Counted from the stretch's first letter, positions 1 to 8,554 are shown. The stretch is 64,000 nucleotides of DNA from Cypionkella sinensis (GCF_042646385.1 NZ_JBHRTO010000001.1:1922001-1986000); one strand, 5' to 3'. The notes: generated by a model from the letters alone, not told the origin. Numbers and translations are program-made.

Positions 1-638
1 TAGGCCAGAACACTCGCCACCAGCGCAAACAACAGCGAGATATTCACCCGCGTTCCCGGCAGCAAGATCGGCAGCAAGGCCGCATCCGGGAACATCACGC
101 TTTGCGGAAAATTGAAGCCATGCGGGTCTTTCCAGGGCCCAAGCAGCAGATAGTTCAGCAGTTGCGCCGCGATCAGCGTCAGCATCAGCGTCACCAGAAT
201 CTCATTGGCGTTGAAGCGGGTGCGGAACAGCGCGGCAATCGCGGCCCAAGCCATCCCCGCCGCGGCCCCCATCACCAGCATGGCGGGCAGCATCCACGCA
301 CTTTCCCCCATCGGATACCACACCGGCATCGCCGAGGCCGCGATAGCCCCGATAATCAACTGCCCCTCGGCCCCGATGTTGAACACATTGGCGCGAAAAC
401 CGATGGCCAACCCCTGCGCGATCAGCAGCAGAGGCGCCATTTTCAGCAGCACTTCGGAAAAGTTATACCAGCTTAGAAACGGCTCCAGCAGCAGCGAATA
501 CAGCGCCTGCCCCGGTGCTTTGCCGAGCAGCGTGAACAGGATCACGCTGGCCACAATCGCACAGGCAAACGCCACCACCGGGGCCAGCAGCATGGCCCTG
601 CGCGAGGCGTGATCGCGGCGGGTAAAGCTGATCTTCAT
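1..638 (-). CDS. BMP-family ABC transporter permease (NupP/YufP-like), partial at left edge
   Basis: Inner-membrane permease of a nucleoside/purine-type ABC importer. The readable N-terminal 212 residues start at 638 with MKISFTRRDH and hold several hydrophobic segments plus the family hallmarks FNIGAEGQLIIGA and NANEILVTLML, typical of permeases paired with BMP lipoprotein-type binding proteins. The C-terminal half lies outside the window. The start overlaps the stop of the upstream ATPase in an ATGA arrangement, so the two are translationally coupled. It is the last visible gene of a long minus-strand unit that begins near 7159. The family imports purine nucleosides or nucleobases; the exact substrate is not readable from sequence. 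Confidence 0.88.
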   Translation of the reverse strand, partial: MKISFTRRDHASRRAMLLAPVVAFACAIVASVILFTLLGKAPGQALYSLLLEPFLSWYNFSEVLLKMAPLLLIAQGLAIGFRANVFNIGAEGQLIIGAIAASAMPVWYPMGESAWMLPAMLVMGAAAGMAWAAIAALFRTRFNANEILVTLMLTLIAAQLLNYLLLGPWKDPHGFNFPQSVMFPDAALLPILLPGTRVNISLLFALVASVLA

Positions 639-2125
639 GCCGCACTTCCGATCATATAAGCGCCCACGGCTTCGGCGTTGGTCTCGGCCACGGGCAGCGA
701 CGGCGACAGATGGCCCTTGTGCAGCACATGCAGGCGGTCACAAATCTGGAACAACTCCTCCAACTCCTCGGAAATCACCAGAATGGCAGCGCCCGCGTTG
801 CGCATCGCGATCAGGCGCTGGCGAATTTCGGTGGCCGCCCCAATATCGACGCCCCAGGTCGGCTGCGAGACCAGCAGCAGCTTGGGGTCGAGCATCATCT
901 CGCGCCCCATGATGAACTTTTGCAGATTGCCGCCCGACAGCGCCGCCGCCTCGGCCGCTGGCCCCGGCGTGCGCACGTCATAGCGGGCAATGATGGCGCC
1001 GGTAAAGGCGCGCTCGGGCGCACGGCGAATAAAGCCACGCGCCACCAGCCCCGCACGATGCGCGGTCAGCAAGGCATTGTCGGCCAAAGACATTTCCGGC
1101 ACGGCGCCGCGCCCCAAGCGTTCTTCAGGCACAAAGGCAAAGCCCAGACGGCGGCGCGCAGCCACGCCAAGCCCGCCCACGCCGTGTCCCATCATGCGGA
1201 TGCCGTCGCCCTGCGCCGTGATTTCGCCCGAGATCAGCGCCGCCAGTTCCTGCTGCCCATTGCCGGAAATCCCGGCGATGCCAACAATCTCACCGCTGCG
1301 CACCCGCAGGGAAACATCACGCAGCGAAACCCCAAACGGATCATCGTTGCGGTAACTTAACCCCGCGAGTTCCAGCCGCGCCTCGCCCGGTTCCTGCGCC
1401 GTGGCGGGCAAGGGCGGCGGCATGGCGCGGCCGATCATCAGCGTCGCCAGATCCTTGGCCGAATGGCCGCGCGGATCAACCCGCCCCGTCACCTGGCCTG
1501 CGCGCAGGATGGTGGCGGTGTCGCACAACTCTTTGATTTCTTCCAGTTTGTGACTGATGAACAAGATCGCCATGCCGCGCGCCTGCAACGCCCGCAAAGT
1601 GTCAAACAACTTCGCCACGCTTTGCGGCGGCAGCACCGAGGTTGGCTCGTCCAGAATAAGCAGTTCGGGATTCAACAGCAGACAGCGGATGATCTCTACC
1701 CGTTGCCGCTCGCCCACCGACAGCGCATGCACCATGGCGGCGGGGTCAACCTCCAGCCCGAACTCAGCGCCCAAATCCCGGATACGGCGGGCAAGATCGG
1801 CCTGTTTGCCCGGCACGATCAGCGCGATGTTTTGCACCACCGACAGCGTTTCAAACAGCGAGAAATGCTGAAACACCATGCCAATCCCCAAGGCCCGCGC
1901 CTCTGCCGGGCTGGCAAGGTTCACCGGCTGACCCTTCCACAGGATCGTGCCTGCATCCGGCGTCTCGACCCCGTAAATCAGCTTCATCAACGTCGATTTG
2001 CCCGCGCCATTCTCGCCCAGAATGGCATGGATAGAACCGGGATCCACCGCAAGGTCGATCCCGGCATTGGCCTGCACCGCGCCGTAACGCTTTGACACAG
2101 CTTGCAAAGATAACAGCGCGGCCAT
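635..2125 (-). CDS. ABC transporter ATP-binding protein, duplicated nucleotide-binding domains
   Basis: Energises the BMP-type importer. It is 496 aa with two ABC cassettes, as in sugar/nucleoside ATPases such as NupA or RbsA. The first has a Walker A GENGAGKST near residue 40, signature LSVGERQR and Walker B LLILDEPTS. The second has the degenerate P-loop GISGNGQQ, signature LSGGNLQK, and SQPTWGVD where the first has DEPT; this asymmetry is normal for the family. It lies 4 bp after the binding-protein gene and overlaps the permease by ATGA. The two neighbours define the transporter. Confidence 0.93.
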   Translation of the reverse strand: MAALLSLQAVSKRYGAVQANAGIDLAVDPGSIHAILGENGAGKSTLMKLIYGVETPDAGTILWKGQPVNLASPAEARALGIGMVFQHFSLFETLSVVQNIALIVPGKQADLARRIRDLGAEFGLEVDPAAMVHALSVGERQRVEIIRCLLLNPELLILDEPTSVLPPQSVAKLFDTLRALQARGMAILFISHKLEEIKELCDTATILRAGQVTGRVDPRGHSAKDLATLMIGRAMPPPLPATAQEPGEARLELAGLSYRNDDPFGVSLRDVSLRVRSGEIVGIAGISGNGQQELAALISGEITAQGDGIRMMGHGVGGLGVAARRRLGFAFVPEERLGRGAVPEMSLADNALLTAHRAGLVARGFIRRAPERAFTGAIIARYDVRTPGPAAEAAALSGGNLQKFIMGREMMLDPKLLLVSQPTWGVDIGAATEIRQRLIAMRNAGAAILVISEELEELFQICDRLHVLHKGHLSPSLPVAETNAEAVGAYMIGSAA

Positions 2126-2129
2126 CTGC

Positions 2130-3221
2130 TTACTTCGGCAACGGCGTGGTCACGCCTTTGACATGCCAATCCATCGACAAGATCGCGTCATCGCCCAGCA
2201 CCGTGCCTGCGGGCACAGCCTCGGCCCCGTCTTGGTTGGTCAGCGGCCCGGTGAACGGGCTGAAACTGCCGTCCAGTAGGGTGGCATGCACAGCCTCAAT
2301 CTTCGCGGCGGTTTCGGCGCTGATATCGGGGTTCCAATCGGCCACGAACACGCATTTCTCGGCCATGCCCAGCCAAGCACTCGCCCCTTTGAACGTGCCC
2401 GCCAGATGTGCGGCCACGCTTTCCTTGAAATAGGGCGCCCAATCGGTGCCCACCACGCCCAGATATTTCTTCGGCGCATAGGTTTTCATCGACGAGTTCA
2501 GGTTGAACACATAGGCCCCCGCAGCCTCACACGCCGCCACCACCGAAGGCGTGTCCTGCGCGTTCGAGAACACCACATCGCAACCCTGCGCCAGCAGCGC
2601 CTTGGCGGCCTCTTGTTCCGACGCCGGATCGAACCACGAGTTCACCCAGACCACCGAAACCTCAATCGCCGGGTCCACCGCCTGCGCGCCCAAGGTAAAG
2701 GCGTTGATCGAGGTGATCAGTTCCGGGATCGCAAAGGCCCCGACGCAGCCCAGTTTCTTCGATTTCGACAGCGAGGCCGCAGCCATCCCCATCAGATAGG
2801 TGCCCTGATAATAGCGCGCGCCAAATGGCGAGAAGTTCGGGGCCACCTGATAGCCCGAGGCATGCAGGATCGACACTTCCGGATGCGCCTTGGCCAGCTT
2901 CAGCCCGCCGTTCATATAGCCGAACGAGCCGAGGATCAGGAAGGTGTTCCCGTCGGCCACAGTCTTGTTCATGATGCGGTCGGCATCGGGGCCTTCCGCG
3001 ATGTTTTCCAGCAGCGTCACCTTGATCTTGTCACCATATTCGGCTTCCAAAGCCTTGGTGCCCAGCTCCAGCGTATGCGACCAGCCCACATCGGCAGCGG
3101 GCGAGGGCACGATAAGGGCGACGTTCAGCACTTCACCTTCGGCAAAAGCCGGGATCGGCAGGGCCAAGGCCGTGCTGGCAGCCAGCGAGGTTTTCAGGAA
3201 AGAGCGGCGGGTCTGGGTCAT
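2130..3221 (-). CDS. BMP family ABC transporter substrate-binding protein
   Basis: Periplasmic binding protein of the PnrA/BMP (Med) family, which bind nucleosides or purine-like ligands. The start at 3221 (MTQTRRSFLKTSLAAST) follows a good ribosome-binding site (AAGGAAACC). The first residues form a twin-arginine-like signal (TRRSFLK) and hydrophobic stretch ending at AFAEG. Family features include VGWSHTLELG, the LGSFGYMN segment and the C-terminal DWHVKGVTTPLPK. A longer frame reaching 3326 is ignored because it lacks a signal and a ribosome site. The gene lies 16 bp after the aminohydrolase gene, which suggests import and deamination of the same heterocycle. Confidence 0.92.
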   Translation of the reverse strand: MTQTRRSFLKTSLAASTALALPIPAFAEGEVLNVALIVPSPAADVGWSHTLELGTKALEAEYGDKIKVTLLENIAEGPDADRIMNKTVADGNTFLILGSFGYMNGGLKLAKAHPEVSILHASGYQVAPNFSPFGARYYQGTYLMGMAAASLSKSKKLGCVGAFAIPELITSINAFTLGAQAVDPAIEVSVVWVNSWFDPASEQEAAKALLAQGCDVVFSNAQDTPSVVAACEAAGAYVFNLNSSMKTYAPKKYLGVVGTDWAPYFKESVAAHLAGTFKGASAWLGMAEKCVFVADWNPDISAETAAKIEAVHATLLDGSFSPFTGPLTNQDGAEAVPAGTVLGDDAILSMDWHVKGVTTPLPK

Positions 3222-3237
3222 CAGGTTTCCTTTGCGG

Positions 3238-4596
3238 TCAAGACAGGATGCGGTGAAAGGATGCTTCGGCTTTCGTAAACAGATCGGCTTCGTCAAGGCC
3301 GGGGAACTGGCCATCGCGCCAGACAATGCGGCCGTTGATCATCGTCATATCCACCGGGCGACCGACGCCCACCTTGGGGATCAGGCTGGCCGGATCGTGG
3401 CGGGTGCCGACATATTCCAGCCGCCGGGTGTCGATGGCAAACAGGTCAGCCGCCATGCCAGGGGCAAGACGGCCAAGGTCACGGCGGCCCAGCAAATCAG
3501 CTCCACCCTGCGTGGCATAGCCCAGAAATGCGCTTGGCTCTGGCACCGGATGCTGCCGGGTTGATGCCACCAGACATTGCAGCATGTAACCGGAATGGAT
3601 GGTGTGCATCAGGTTGGAATTGTCATTCGACGCCGCCCCATCGCAGCCCAGACCAATCCGCAAACCCAAAGCCTGCATCGCCGGAATATCGGTCACTTCG
3701 GCCCCGACCAGATAGACCGGTTCCGGGCAATGCGACACGCCGGTGTTGCTCGCGGCCATCTGCGCCAACTCCGCTTGGTTCAATTCCCAGCAATGCGCGT
3801 AGAACGTATCGGGGCCAGCAAAGCCGATCTCCTCCAGATACTGCACCGTCCTGCGTCCCGTCCGCGCCTCGATCACCGGGCTTTCGCCTTCGCCAACATG
3901 GGTGTGCAGAAACACGCCCTTGTCACGCGCCAACCGCACGGATTCAGTGAACGTGTCCTTATAGCAATTCACCGGCTGGCAGGGCGACACCACCACCTGC
4001 CGCATACTGAAGGGGCTCGCGTCGTGGTAGGCATCAATCAGCCGCGCGCAATCATTGATGAATTCATCCGTCGTCTCCAGCATCTCATCGGGGATGGTAG
4101 ATCCTTCGGATTTCGGCAGCGTGTTACCGCCCCGGCCCGCATGAAAGCGGATGCCGAACAGATCGGCGGCCTCAAACTGCCGGTCCACGATGCGGCTGCC
4201 TGCATGGCGGGGGAAGTTATATTGATGATCAAACGCCGTGGTGCAGCCGTGTTTGATCAACTCGGCCAGCGCCACCACCGAGGCGTGGTAAAACTGATCC
4301 TCGGTCAGCCGCGAGAAGATCGGATAGATCAGGTCCAGCCATTCGATCACCGAAAGCTTGGTCCAATCCAGATCGGCGCGATTGCGCACAAAGCATTGAA
4401 AAAAATGGTGATGCGTGTTGACCAACCCCGGATAGACAAACCAGCCCGAGGCATCGATCACTTCCGCCCCCGGCGCGTGCAGGTTGGGGCCGATGGCGGC
4501 GATCTGCTTGCCCTCGATCAGCATATCCTGCCCCGCCAGCACCAGATCAGAGGCCGATGGCACAATCGCCGCGCAGTTTTTCAACAGGATGCTCAC
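3238..4596 (-). CDS. Amidohydrolase-family aminohydrolase (8-oxoguanine/isoxanthopterin deaminase-like)
   Basis: Zinc-dependent deaminase of the AtzB/TrzN/8-oxoguanine deaminase branch, 452 aa. The metal-binding motif is PGLVNTHHHFFQ near residue 60, followed by HTHVGEG, YAHCWEL and the catalytic aspartate in GLGCDGAASNDNSN. The NTHHH plus SNDNS pattern is characteristic of enzymes that deaminate purine- or pterin-like rings. The start is GTG at 4596, overlapping the GST stop as GTGA. Its place between a BMP purine-type importer and an oxygenase supports a role in breaking down a nitrogen heterocycle. Guanine deaminase or N-ethylammeline chlorohydrolase activities are alternatives; substrate specificity cannot be read. 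Confidence 0.85.
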   Translation of the reverse strand: MSILLKNCAAIVPSASDLVLAGQDMLIEGKQIAAIGPNLHAPGAEVIDASGWFVYPGLVNTHHHFFQCFVRNRADLDWTKLSVIEWLDLIYPIFSRLTEDQFYHASVVALAELIKHGCTTAFDHQYNFPRHAGSRIVDRQFEAADLFGIRFHAGRGGNTLPKSEGSTIPDEMLETTDEFINDCARLIDAYHDASPFSMRQVVVSPCQPVNCYKDTFTESVRLARDKGVFLHTHVGEGESPVIEARTGRRTVQYLEEIGFAGPDTFYAHCWELNQAELAQMAASNTGVSHCPEPVYLVGAEVTDIPAMQALGLRIGLGCDGAASNDNSNLMHTIHSGYMLQCLVASTRQHPVPEPSAFLGYATQGGADLLGRRDLGRLAPGMAADLFAIDTRRLEYVGTRHDPASLIPKVGVGRPVDMTMINGRIVWRDGQFPGLDEADLFTKAEASFHRILS

Positions 4597-5249
4597 AGCA
4601 GTGTCTCCAGCGGTGGCACGGCTTCGGGCGCGGGTTTCAATTCGTGCAGGCGGTGGATGCCGGGCATTTCAATGAACCCCGGCAGCGCGCGGATGGCGCG
4701 CGACCACAGCCGGATCGACGGATAATCATCCAAGCCAACGCCGCCATCGGGGGCAAGCGCCACGTTGGGGAAACAGGCGATGTCGGCGATGGTAGGGGTG
4801 TCGCCGACCAGATAGGTGCGCCCCGCAAAGCGCGCCTCGGCCAGATGCGCGTCCAACTCGCGCAAGGCTTCCACACCTGCACGCCGGAACGTCGCAATAT
4901 CGCCGGGATAAAGCAGCATGTCATGCAGCCGCGCCATGCCCAGACTGGCCCCAAGCCGCGCCGAAAACGCCAGCCATTGCTGAACCTGCGCCATCTCTGC
5001 CGCCCCCTGCCCCAGCCATTCGGGCCGTGCCAGATAGACCAGCATCGCCGTGCTTTCGGTCAGCACCAGATCGCCATCCACCAGCACCGGCAGCGTGCCC
5101 GCCGGGTTCAGGCTGCGAAACGCCGCACTGCGATGGGCGCGACCGGGGTGGAAATCCACCGCCTCGGTTTGCAGCTTGCGCCCCATCAGCGCTGCCATCA
5201 GCCGCACCTTGTAGCAACTGGCGCTCAGGACATAATCATACAGTTTCAT
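4593..5249 (-). CDS. Glutathione S-transferase-like protein
   Basis: A 218-aa GST-fold protein: N-terminal thioredoxin-like domain with LSASCYKVRLMAALMG and the cis-proline region GTLPVLVDGDLVLTES, then an all-helical C-terminal domain containing VGDTPTIADIACFPN. Start and stop overlap both neighbours (ATGA at 5246-5249, GTGA at 4593-4596), so it is made stoichiometrically with the oxygenase pieces. In Pseudomonas putida CBB5 the GST-like NdmE is a structural partner joining the Rieske-less oxygenase NdmC to NdmD; the same gene association here suggests a similar scaffold role rather than detoxification. That part is inference. Confidence 0.88.
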   Translation of the reverse strand: MKLYDYVLSASCYKVRLMAALMGRKLQTEAVDFHPGRAHRSAAFRSLNPAGTLPVLVDGDLVLTESTAMLVYLARPEWLGQGAAEMAQVQQWLAFSARLGASLGMARLHDMLLYPGDIATFRRAGVEALRELDAHLAEARFAGRTYLVGDTPTIADIACFPNVALAPDGGVGLDDYPSIRLWSRAIRALPGFIEMPGIHRLHELKPAPEAVPPLETLL

Positions 5250-6088
5250 GCCGCCACCATCTGCGCGCCATAGGTCAGCCCCTTGCGCTTCAGCCAGCGA
5301 CGATAGGCGATCGAGGTCAGATCGGCCTGCGTCGGAATCTCCTTACCGGGGTCCAAAGGCAACAGCCGGGGGATCTGGTTTTCCAAGATCGAGCGGTCTT
5401 GCAGGAAGATCATCTGCTGAAACTGGATCAGATCGGCCTGCGGCGTGGTATCATCAAACAACGCCATCCACGGCCAAACCTCGCACAACTCTTCCGTCAA
5501 AGGTTGCACGAAAATCCCGATCACGTCCCATTCATCGGGGTTGTTCGGACAGGTCTTGTACAGCACCGCCGAGGTCGAGGCCGCCACCCGATACATGTAT
5601 TCCGTCACAATCCCCCCCGCCGCCGATTTCGCGGCTTGCGGTTGGTAGAAATGCACCTTGGTCGCCCAAACCTCGTCGCTATCCTCGCGGATTTGCACCT
5701 CATATCGCCCGACTTCGGTGTGCGGCTCAGCACCCAAAACGTCGGTATGCACAAACGGGAAATGCGCGATATCGAGGAAATTTTCGACCGCCCGCAGCGG
5801 CGAGCATTTCACCCGCACCACGCCGCAATCGACCAGCCGCCGCCCCGGCTGTGCGGCCTCTGGCACCGGGAACAGATCATGCGCCGGGGTGCCGGGGCAG
5901 GCCCAGACATGGCCATATGCCAGCGTGACCGCCAGATCGCCGCCCGCACCGCGCACGATGATGCGGCCATCTTCCGAGAATACGTTGATGTCCTGCCCCA
6001 GCAGCATGGTCGCGCGCCCCGGCCACGGCCCGACCATCGCCGCCATTGCCACCGGATACCATTCGTTCAGCACTGCCTCCGCAATCAT
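5246..6088 (-). CDS. Rieske oxygenase catalytic subunit lacking a Rieske cluster motif (NdmC-like)
   Basis: Mononuclear non-heme iron oxygenase domain, 280 aa. The N-terminus (NEWYPVAMAAM) aligns with the usual start of VanA-type oxygenases, but the segment that should hold CxH and CxxH is missing: the chain passes from INVFSEDGRIIV straight to LAYGHVWACPG. The iron site is intact: NFLDIAHFPFVH gives the two histidines and LQDRSILENQ the distal carboxylate region. Start ATG 6088 overlaps the upstream stop by ATGA; a longer frame to 6133 is not used. It therefore needs electrons from another protein, most simply the Rieske protein encoded just upstream. Usual full-length relatives are about 340-360 aa. 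Confidence 0.87.
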   Translation of the reverse strand: MIAEAVLNEWYPVAMAAMVGPWPGRATMLLGQDINVFSEDGRIIVRGAGGDLAVTLAYGHVWACPGTPAHDLFPVPEAAQPGRRLVDCGVVRVKCSPLRAVENFLDIAHFPFVHTDVLGAEPHTEVGRYEVQIREDSDEVWATKVHFYQPQAAKSAAGGIVTEYMYRVAASTSAVLYKTCPNNPDEWDVIGIFVQPLTEELCEVWPWMALFDDTTPQADLIQFQQMIFLQDRSILENQIPRLLPLDPGKEIPTQADLTSIAYRRWLKRKGLTYGAQMVAA

Positions 6089-6693
6089 GCCAAAGCCTCC
6101 TCTTCCGCCAACCGCAGCACGCCGTCCAACCATCGGCTGACCGCCACACGCTGAGTTGCATCATGGCAAAGCGCGTGCAGGCCCAAACCCTCCGCCCGGT
6201 CTTGCAGCGCCAATACAGCCCCCATTGCAGGCACCCGCCACAGATCGCCCTCGACCACAGCCCCCGGCAACGCCTGCGCCAACGCCGCACGATCCGCGCG
6301 CAAAGTGACCGAGCGCACCGGGGTCAGCCCCGCCAGATCGGGCGCAGCAGCTTCAACGCCCGCAGGCGCGACCCAGATCACCCCGTCCGCCTCAACGCAT
6401 TGATATGTCTCGGCCTTGATCGCCGCAGGCGGCACCATCGCCGGATGCGCAGGTATCTTGCGGCAGCCGCCGTCGCTGCCATAGACCCAACCGTGATAGA
6501 TGCAGGAAAGCGTCTCACCGCGCACAAAGCCATGCGACAGCCGCATGCCGCGATGCGGGCAACGATCGCCCCAAGCCGCCAGCCGCCCCGAGGCCGAACG
6601 CCAGATCGCAAGCTCGGCCCCCCGCCAAGCCCCGGCCATCACAACACCCGGCGGCAAATCTTGCGACAGACCGTTGGCTATCCAGATCGACAT
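6085..6693 (-). CDS. Rieske [2Fe-2S] protein without an oxygenase iron site
   Basis: Rieske electron-transfer protein of 202 aa. The cluster motif is GDRCPHRGMRL ... LSCIYHGWVYG (CxH, 17 residues, CxxH), followed by the family-typical KIPAHPAM and a segment ending GVIWVAPAG. The remaining 100 residues show no two-histidine/carboxylate facial triad and look like a worn-down oxygenase domain. Start ATG 6693 has GGGGAAAAG upstream. It is complementary to the following gene, which has the iron site but no cluster: together they make one complete oxygenase. No FMN/NAD reductase domain is present, so the reductase must be encoded elsewhere. Confidence 0.87.
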   Translation of the reverse strand: MSIWIANGLSQDLPPGVVMAGAWRGAELAIWRSASGRLAAWGDRCPHRGMRLSHGFVRGETLSCIYHGWVYGSDGGCRKIPAHPAMVPPAAIKAETYQCVEADGVIWVAPAGVEAAAPDLAGLTPVRSVTLRADRAALAQALPGAVVEGDLWRVPAMGAVLALQDRAEGLGLHALCHDATQRVAVSRWLDGVLRLAEEEALA

Positions 6694-6823
6694 CTTTTCC
6701 CCACATTCCAACGCTGATCTGTCATGCCAAGCTGCGTCAGCGGAAGGGCTATCGCAAAGCAGCCCAGCCCCCACCGCGGCAGATGCCCAAAAAATCAGCG
6801 CCCCTTCCGCATATGATCATATG

Positions 6824-7159
6824 TTAATCGGCAGTCGAAGCAAATTCGCTCACATTTTGCAAGGGCATCGCCGCGCGTTCGATATCGTCGACCCAAACCT
6901 CGCGCGGGCCAAGGCTACAGGCCAGCGCCATCGCATCCAGCAGGTCGGGCAGGCCGGTGACAACCATCTCCAACCGCTGCGCCTCATGGTGCAAAATAGC
7001 GCCGCGCAGGCCAAGGCGCGTGGCATGACGCGCGATCCAACGCGCAAAGACTGCAGCCCCGACATCCCCGCAGATCGCAAAGCGTTCGCTGTGCGCGGCT
7101 GCCGGATCAATCGGGGCTTCGGGCTGCATCAACGCTCCATCGTGGCGAGTGTTATCCAT
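6824..7159 (-). CDS. Acylphosphatase-like protein lacking the catalytic residues
   Basis: A 111-aa protein whose residues about 25-95 follow the acylphosphatase pattern: a beta strand, a GxVxxxxF segment, ARHATRLGLRGAIL, LEMVVTGLPDLLDAMALACSLGP and VDDIER at the end. Known acylphosphatases carry GRVQGVGFR and a WVRN asparagine; here the corresponding positions read GDVGAAVFA and AILHH, so the phosphate-binding arginine and the catalytic asparagine are absent. It is first in the minus-strand unit, 130 bp before the Rieske gene, and divergent from the AbrB gene. A binding or regulatory role is possible, but function is unknown. The start may instead be an internal Met (MQPEAP). Confidence 0.6.
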   Translation of the reverse strand: MDNTRHDGALMQPEAPIDPAAAHSERFAICGDVGAAVFARWIARHATRLGLRGAILHHEAQRLEMVVTGLPDLLDAMALACSLGPREVWVDDIERAAMPLQNVSEFASTAD

Positions 7160-7249
7160 AACTGGCAGGCAAGGCGGGTGCTGTCCAGTGCATTGCCCTT
7201 CCCGATCCTGCGGCGTAGGAAGGCGCCATGCCTGCCCAAAGGACAGACC

Positions 7250-8314
7250 TTGTCACCGCAGCCCTCACCCCAAACCTCGCCCAACCGCGCATTGCGCTGG
7301 TGCGTTCTGGTGCTGCTGTCCATCCTGATCACCACCGGATTTGAGGCGCTGCACCTGCCCGCAGCCCTGTTGCTGGGGCCGATGGTGGCGGCGATCATCC
7401 TTGCGGTGCGCGGCTATGGCGTCAGCCTCCCCGCCCCCGCGATGACGGCGGCGCAAGGTTTGGTCGGGCTGATGGTGGCCTCGGTGCTGCCCCTGTCTCT
7501 GATGTCCGAGGTGATGGCCGATTGGCCCATCGTGATGGCAGGCACACTGTTCACCATCATCGCCTCATCGCTGCTGGGCTGGCTGTTGGCACGCTCGGGC
7601 GCGCTGCCCGGCACCACCGCCATCTGGGGATCATCGCCCGGAGCTGCTGCCGCGATGACCTTGCTGTCAGGCGCATATGGCGCGGATATGCGGCTGGTGG
7701 CCTTCATGCAATATATGCGGGTGGCCTGCGTGGCTGTGGTTGCCACTGTCGTTGCGCGCCTGTTAGGGGTGGCAGACAGCCCTGCGCCCGAGATCGTCTG
7801 GTTTCCCGCCATGCCCGCGCTTGGCGTCGCGCAAACCATCGCCTTGGCAGTGGTGCTTGCCTTCGCAGGCCAGCGCCTCCGCCTGCCCGGAGGCACGTTT
7901 CTGCTGCCGATATTCGCGGGCATGGCGCTGTCGCAAACCGGATGGTTGCCGCTTTACCTGCCGCCATGGCTGCTGGCGCTGACCTATGCCGCGATTGGCT
8001 GGGCCATCGGCCTGCGCTTTACCCGCGCCACGATCCGCGATGCGCGCCGCGCATTCCTGCGGGTGTTCGCCTCAACCCTCGTGCTGATCGCAGTCTGTGG
8101 CGGGGCGGCTTGGGCATTGGTGCGCTTTACCGGGATTGACCCCTTGACCGCCTATCTGGCCACCAGCCCCGGCGGCATGGATTCCATCGCCATCATCGCA
8201 GCCTCGACCCCGGTGGATGTGGCCTTTGTCATGGTGATGCACATGTCGCGGTTCTTGCTGGTGCTGCTGCTGGGCCCAATGCTGGCGCGCTGGCTGTCGC
8301 GCGGTCAGTTTTAG
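7250..8314 (+). CDS. AbrB-family membrane protein (AbrB duplication, transporter/regulator)
   Basis: Polytopic membrane protein, 354 aa, of the family annotated as AbrB (formerly ammonia monooxygenase-like). About ten hydrophobic segments run from RWCVLVLLSILI to MSRFLLVLLLGPMLARWL, with two repeats carrying the LLGPMVAAIILA and PGGMDSIAIIAAST motifs, the second typical of the family's C-terminal half. The chosen start is TTG 7250, preceded by AAAGGACAG; no in-frame ATG fits, and a longer frame going back to 6500 overlaps the divergent gene. Members are proposed to handle small organic acids or act in regulation; the substrate here is unknown. It is transcribed alone. Confidence 0.75.
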   Translation: MSPQPSPQTSPNRALRWCVLVLLSILITTGFEALHLPAALLLGPMVAAIILAVRGYGVSLPAPAMTAAQGLVGLMVASVLPLSLMSEVMADWPIVMAGTLFTIIASSLLGWLLARSGALPGTTAIWGSSPGAAAAMTLLSGAYGADMRLVAFMQYMRVACVAVVATVVARLLGVADSPAPEIVWFPAMPALGVAQTIALAVVLAFAGQRLRLPGGTFLLPIFAGMALSQTGWLPLYLPPWLLALTYAAIGWAIGLRFTRATIRDARRAFLRVFASTLVLIAVCGGAAWALVRFTGIDPLTAYLATSPGGMDSIAIIAASTPVDVAFVMVMHMSRFLLVLLLGPMLARWLSRGQF

Positions 8315-8328
8315 ACCAGGGCGGCATC

Positions 8329-8534
8329 GGGCGGGACAAGGCGAGGCACTGCCTCGCCCCCGCCTGCGTGGAAACGCCTGCCTTGGACCGCCCATCACAC
8401 AAGACCGGGTAGGTCAGCGCCCGCCCCGGCGGGTGGAACACCCGCCCTGCGGGGGGCGGGTGTTGACCGTGGCCTTTGGGCCACGCTCGGACAGGGTGAA
8501 AGGTTGCGCGTGGCAGCGGCGATGGCCGCAGCCA
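8329..8534 (+). repeat. Multi-hairpin intergenic element, diverged copy (element 3)
   Basis: The 240-bp gap between two convergent genes is filled by successive hairpins: GGCGAGGC/GCCTCGCC at 8340-8358 inside a GGGCGG/CCGCC closing pair, a compound hairpin at 8412-8468 (outer GGTCA/TGACC, inner GGCGGGTG-gaa-CACCCGCC), CGTGGCC-ttt-GGCCACG at 8468-8485, and TGGCaGCGGC/GCCGCaGCCA at 8511-8534. The same order and spacing recurs at 53645-53852 and, inverted, at 47587-47795, although the stem sequences differ. It may also end transcription of the flanking genes. A structured RNA or a palindromic mobile repeat are both possible. Confidence 0.7.
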
Positions 8535-8554
8535 TATCAAAGGTGGGAAGCCCC

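Noticed and set aside
6500..7249. Extension of the AbrB-family protein back to 6500
   Set aside because: It would overlap the divergent Rieske and acylphosphatase-like genes; hydrophobic sequence begins only after 7250, and TTG 7250 has a good ribosome site.
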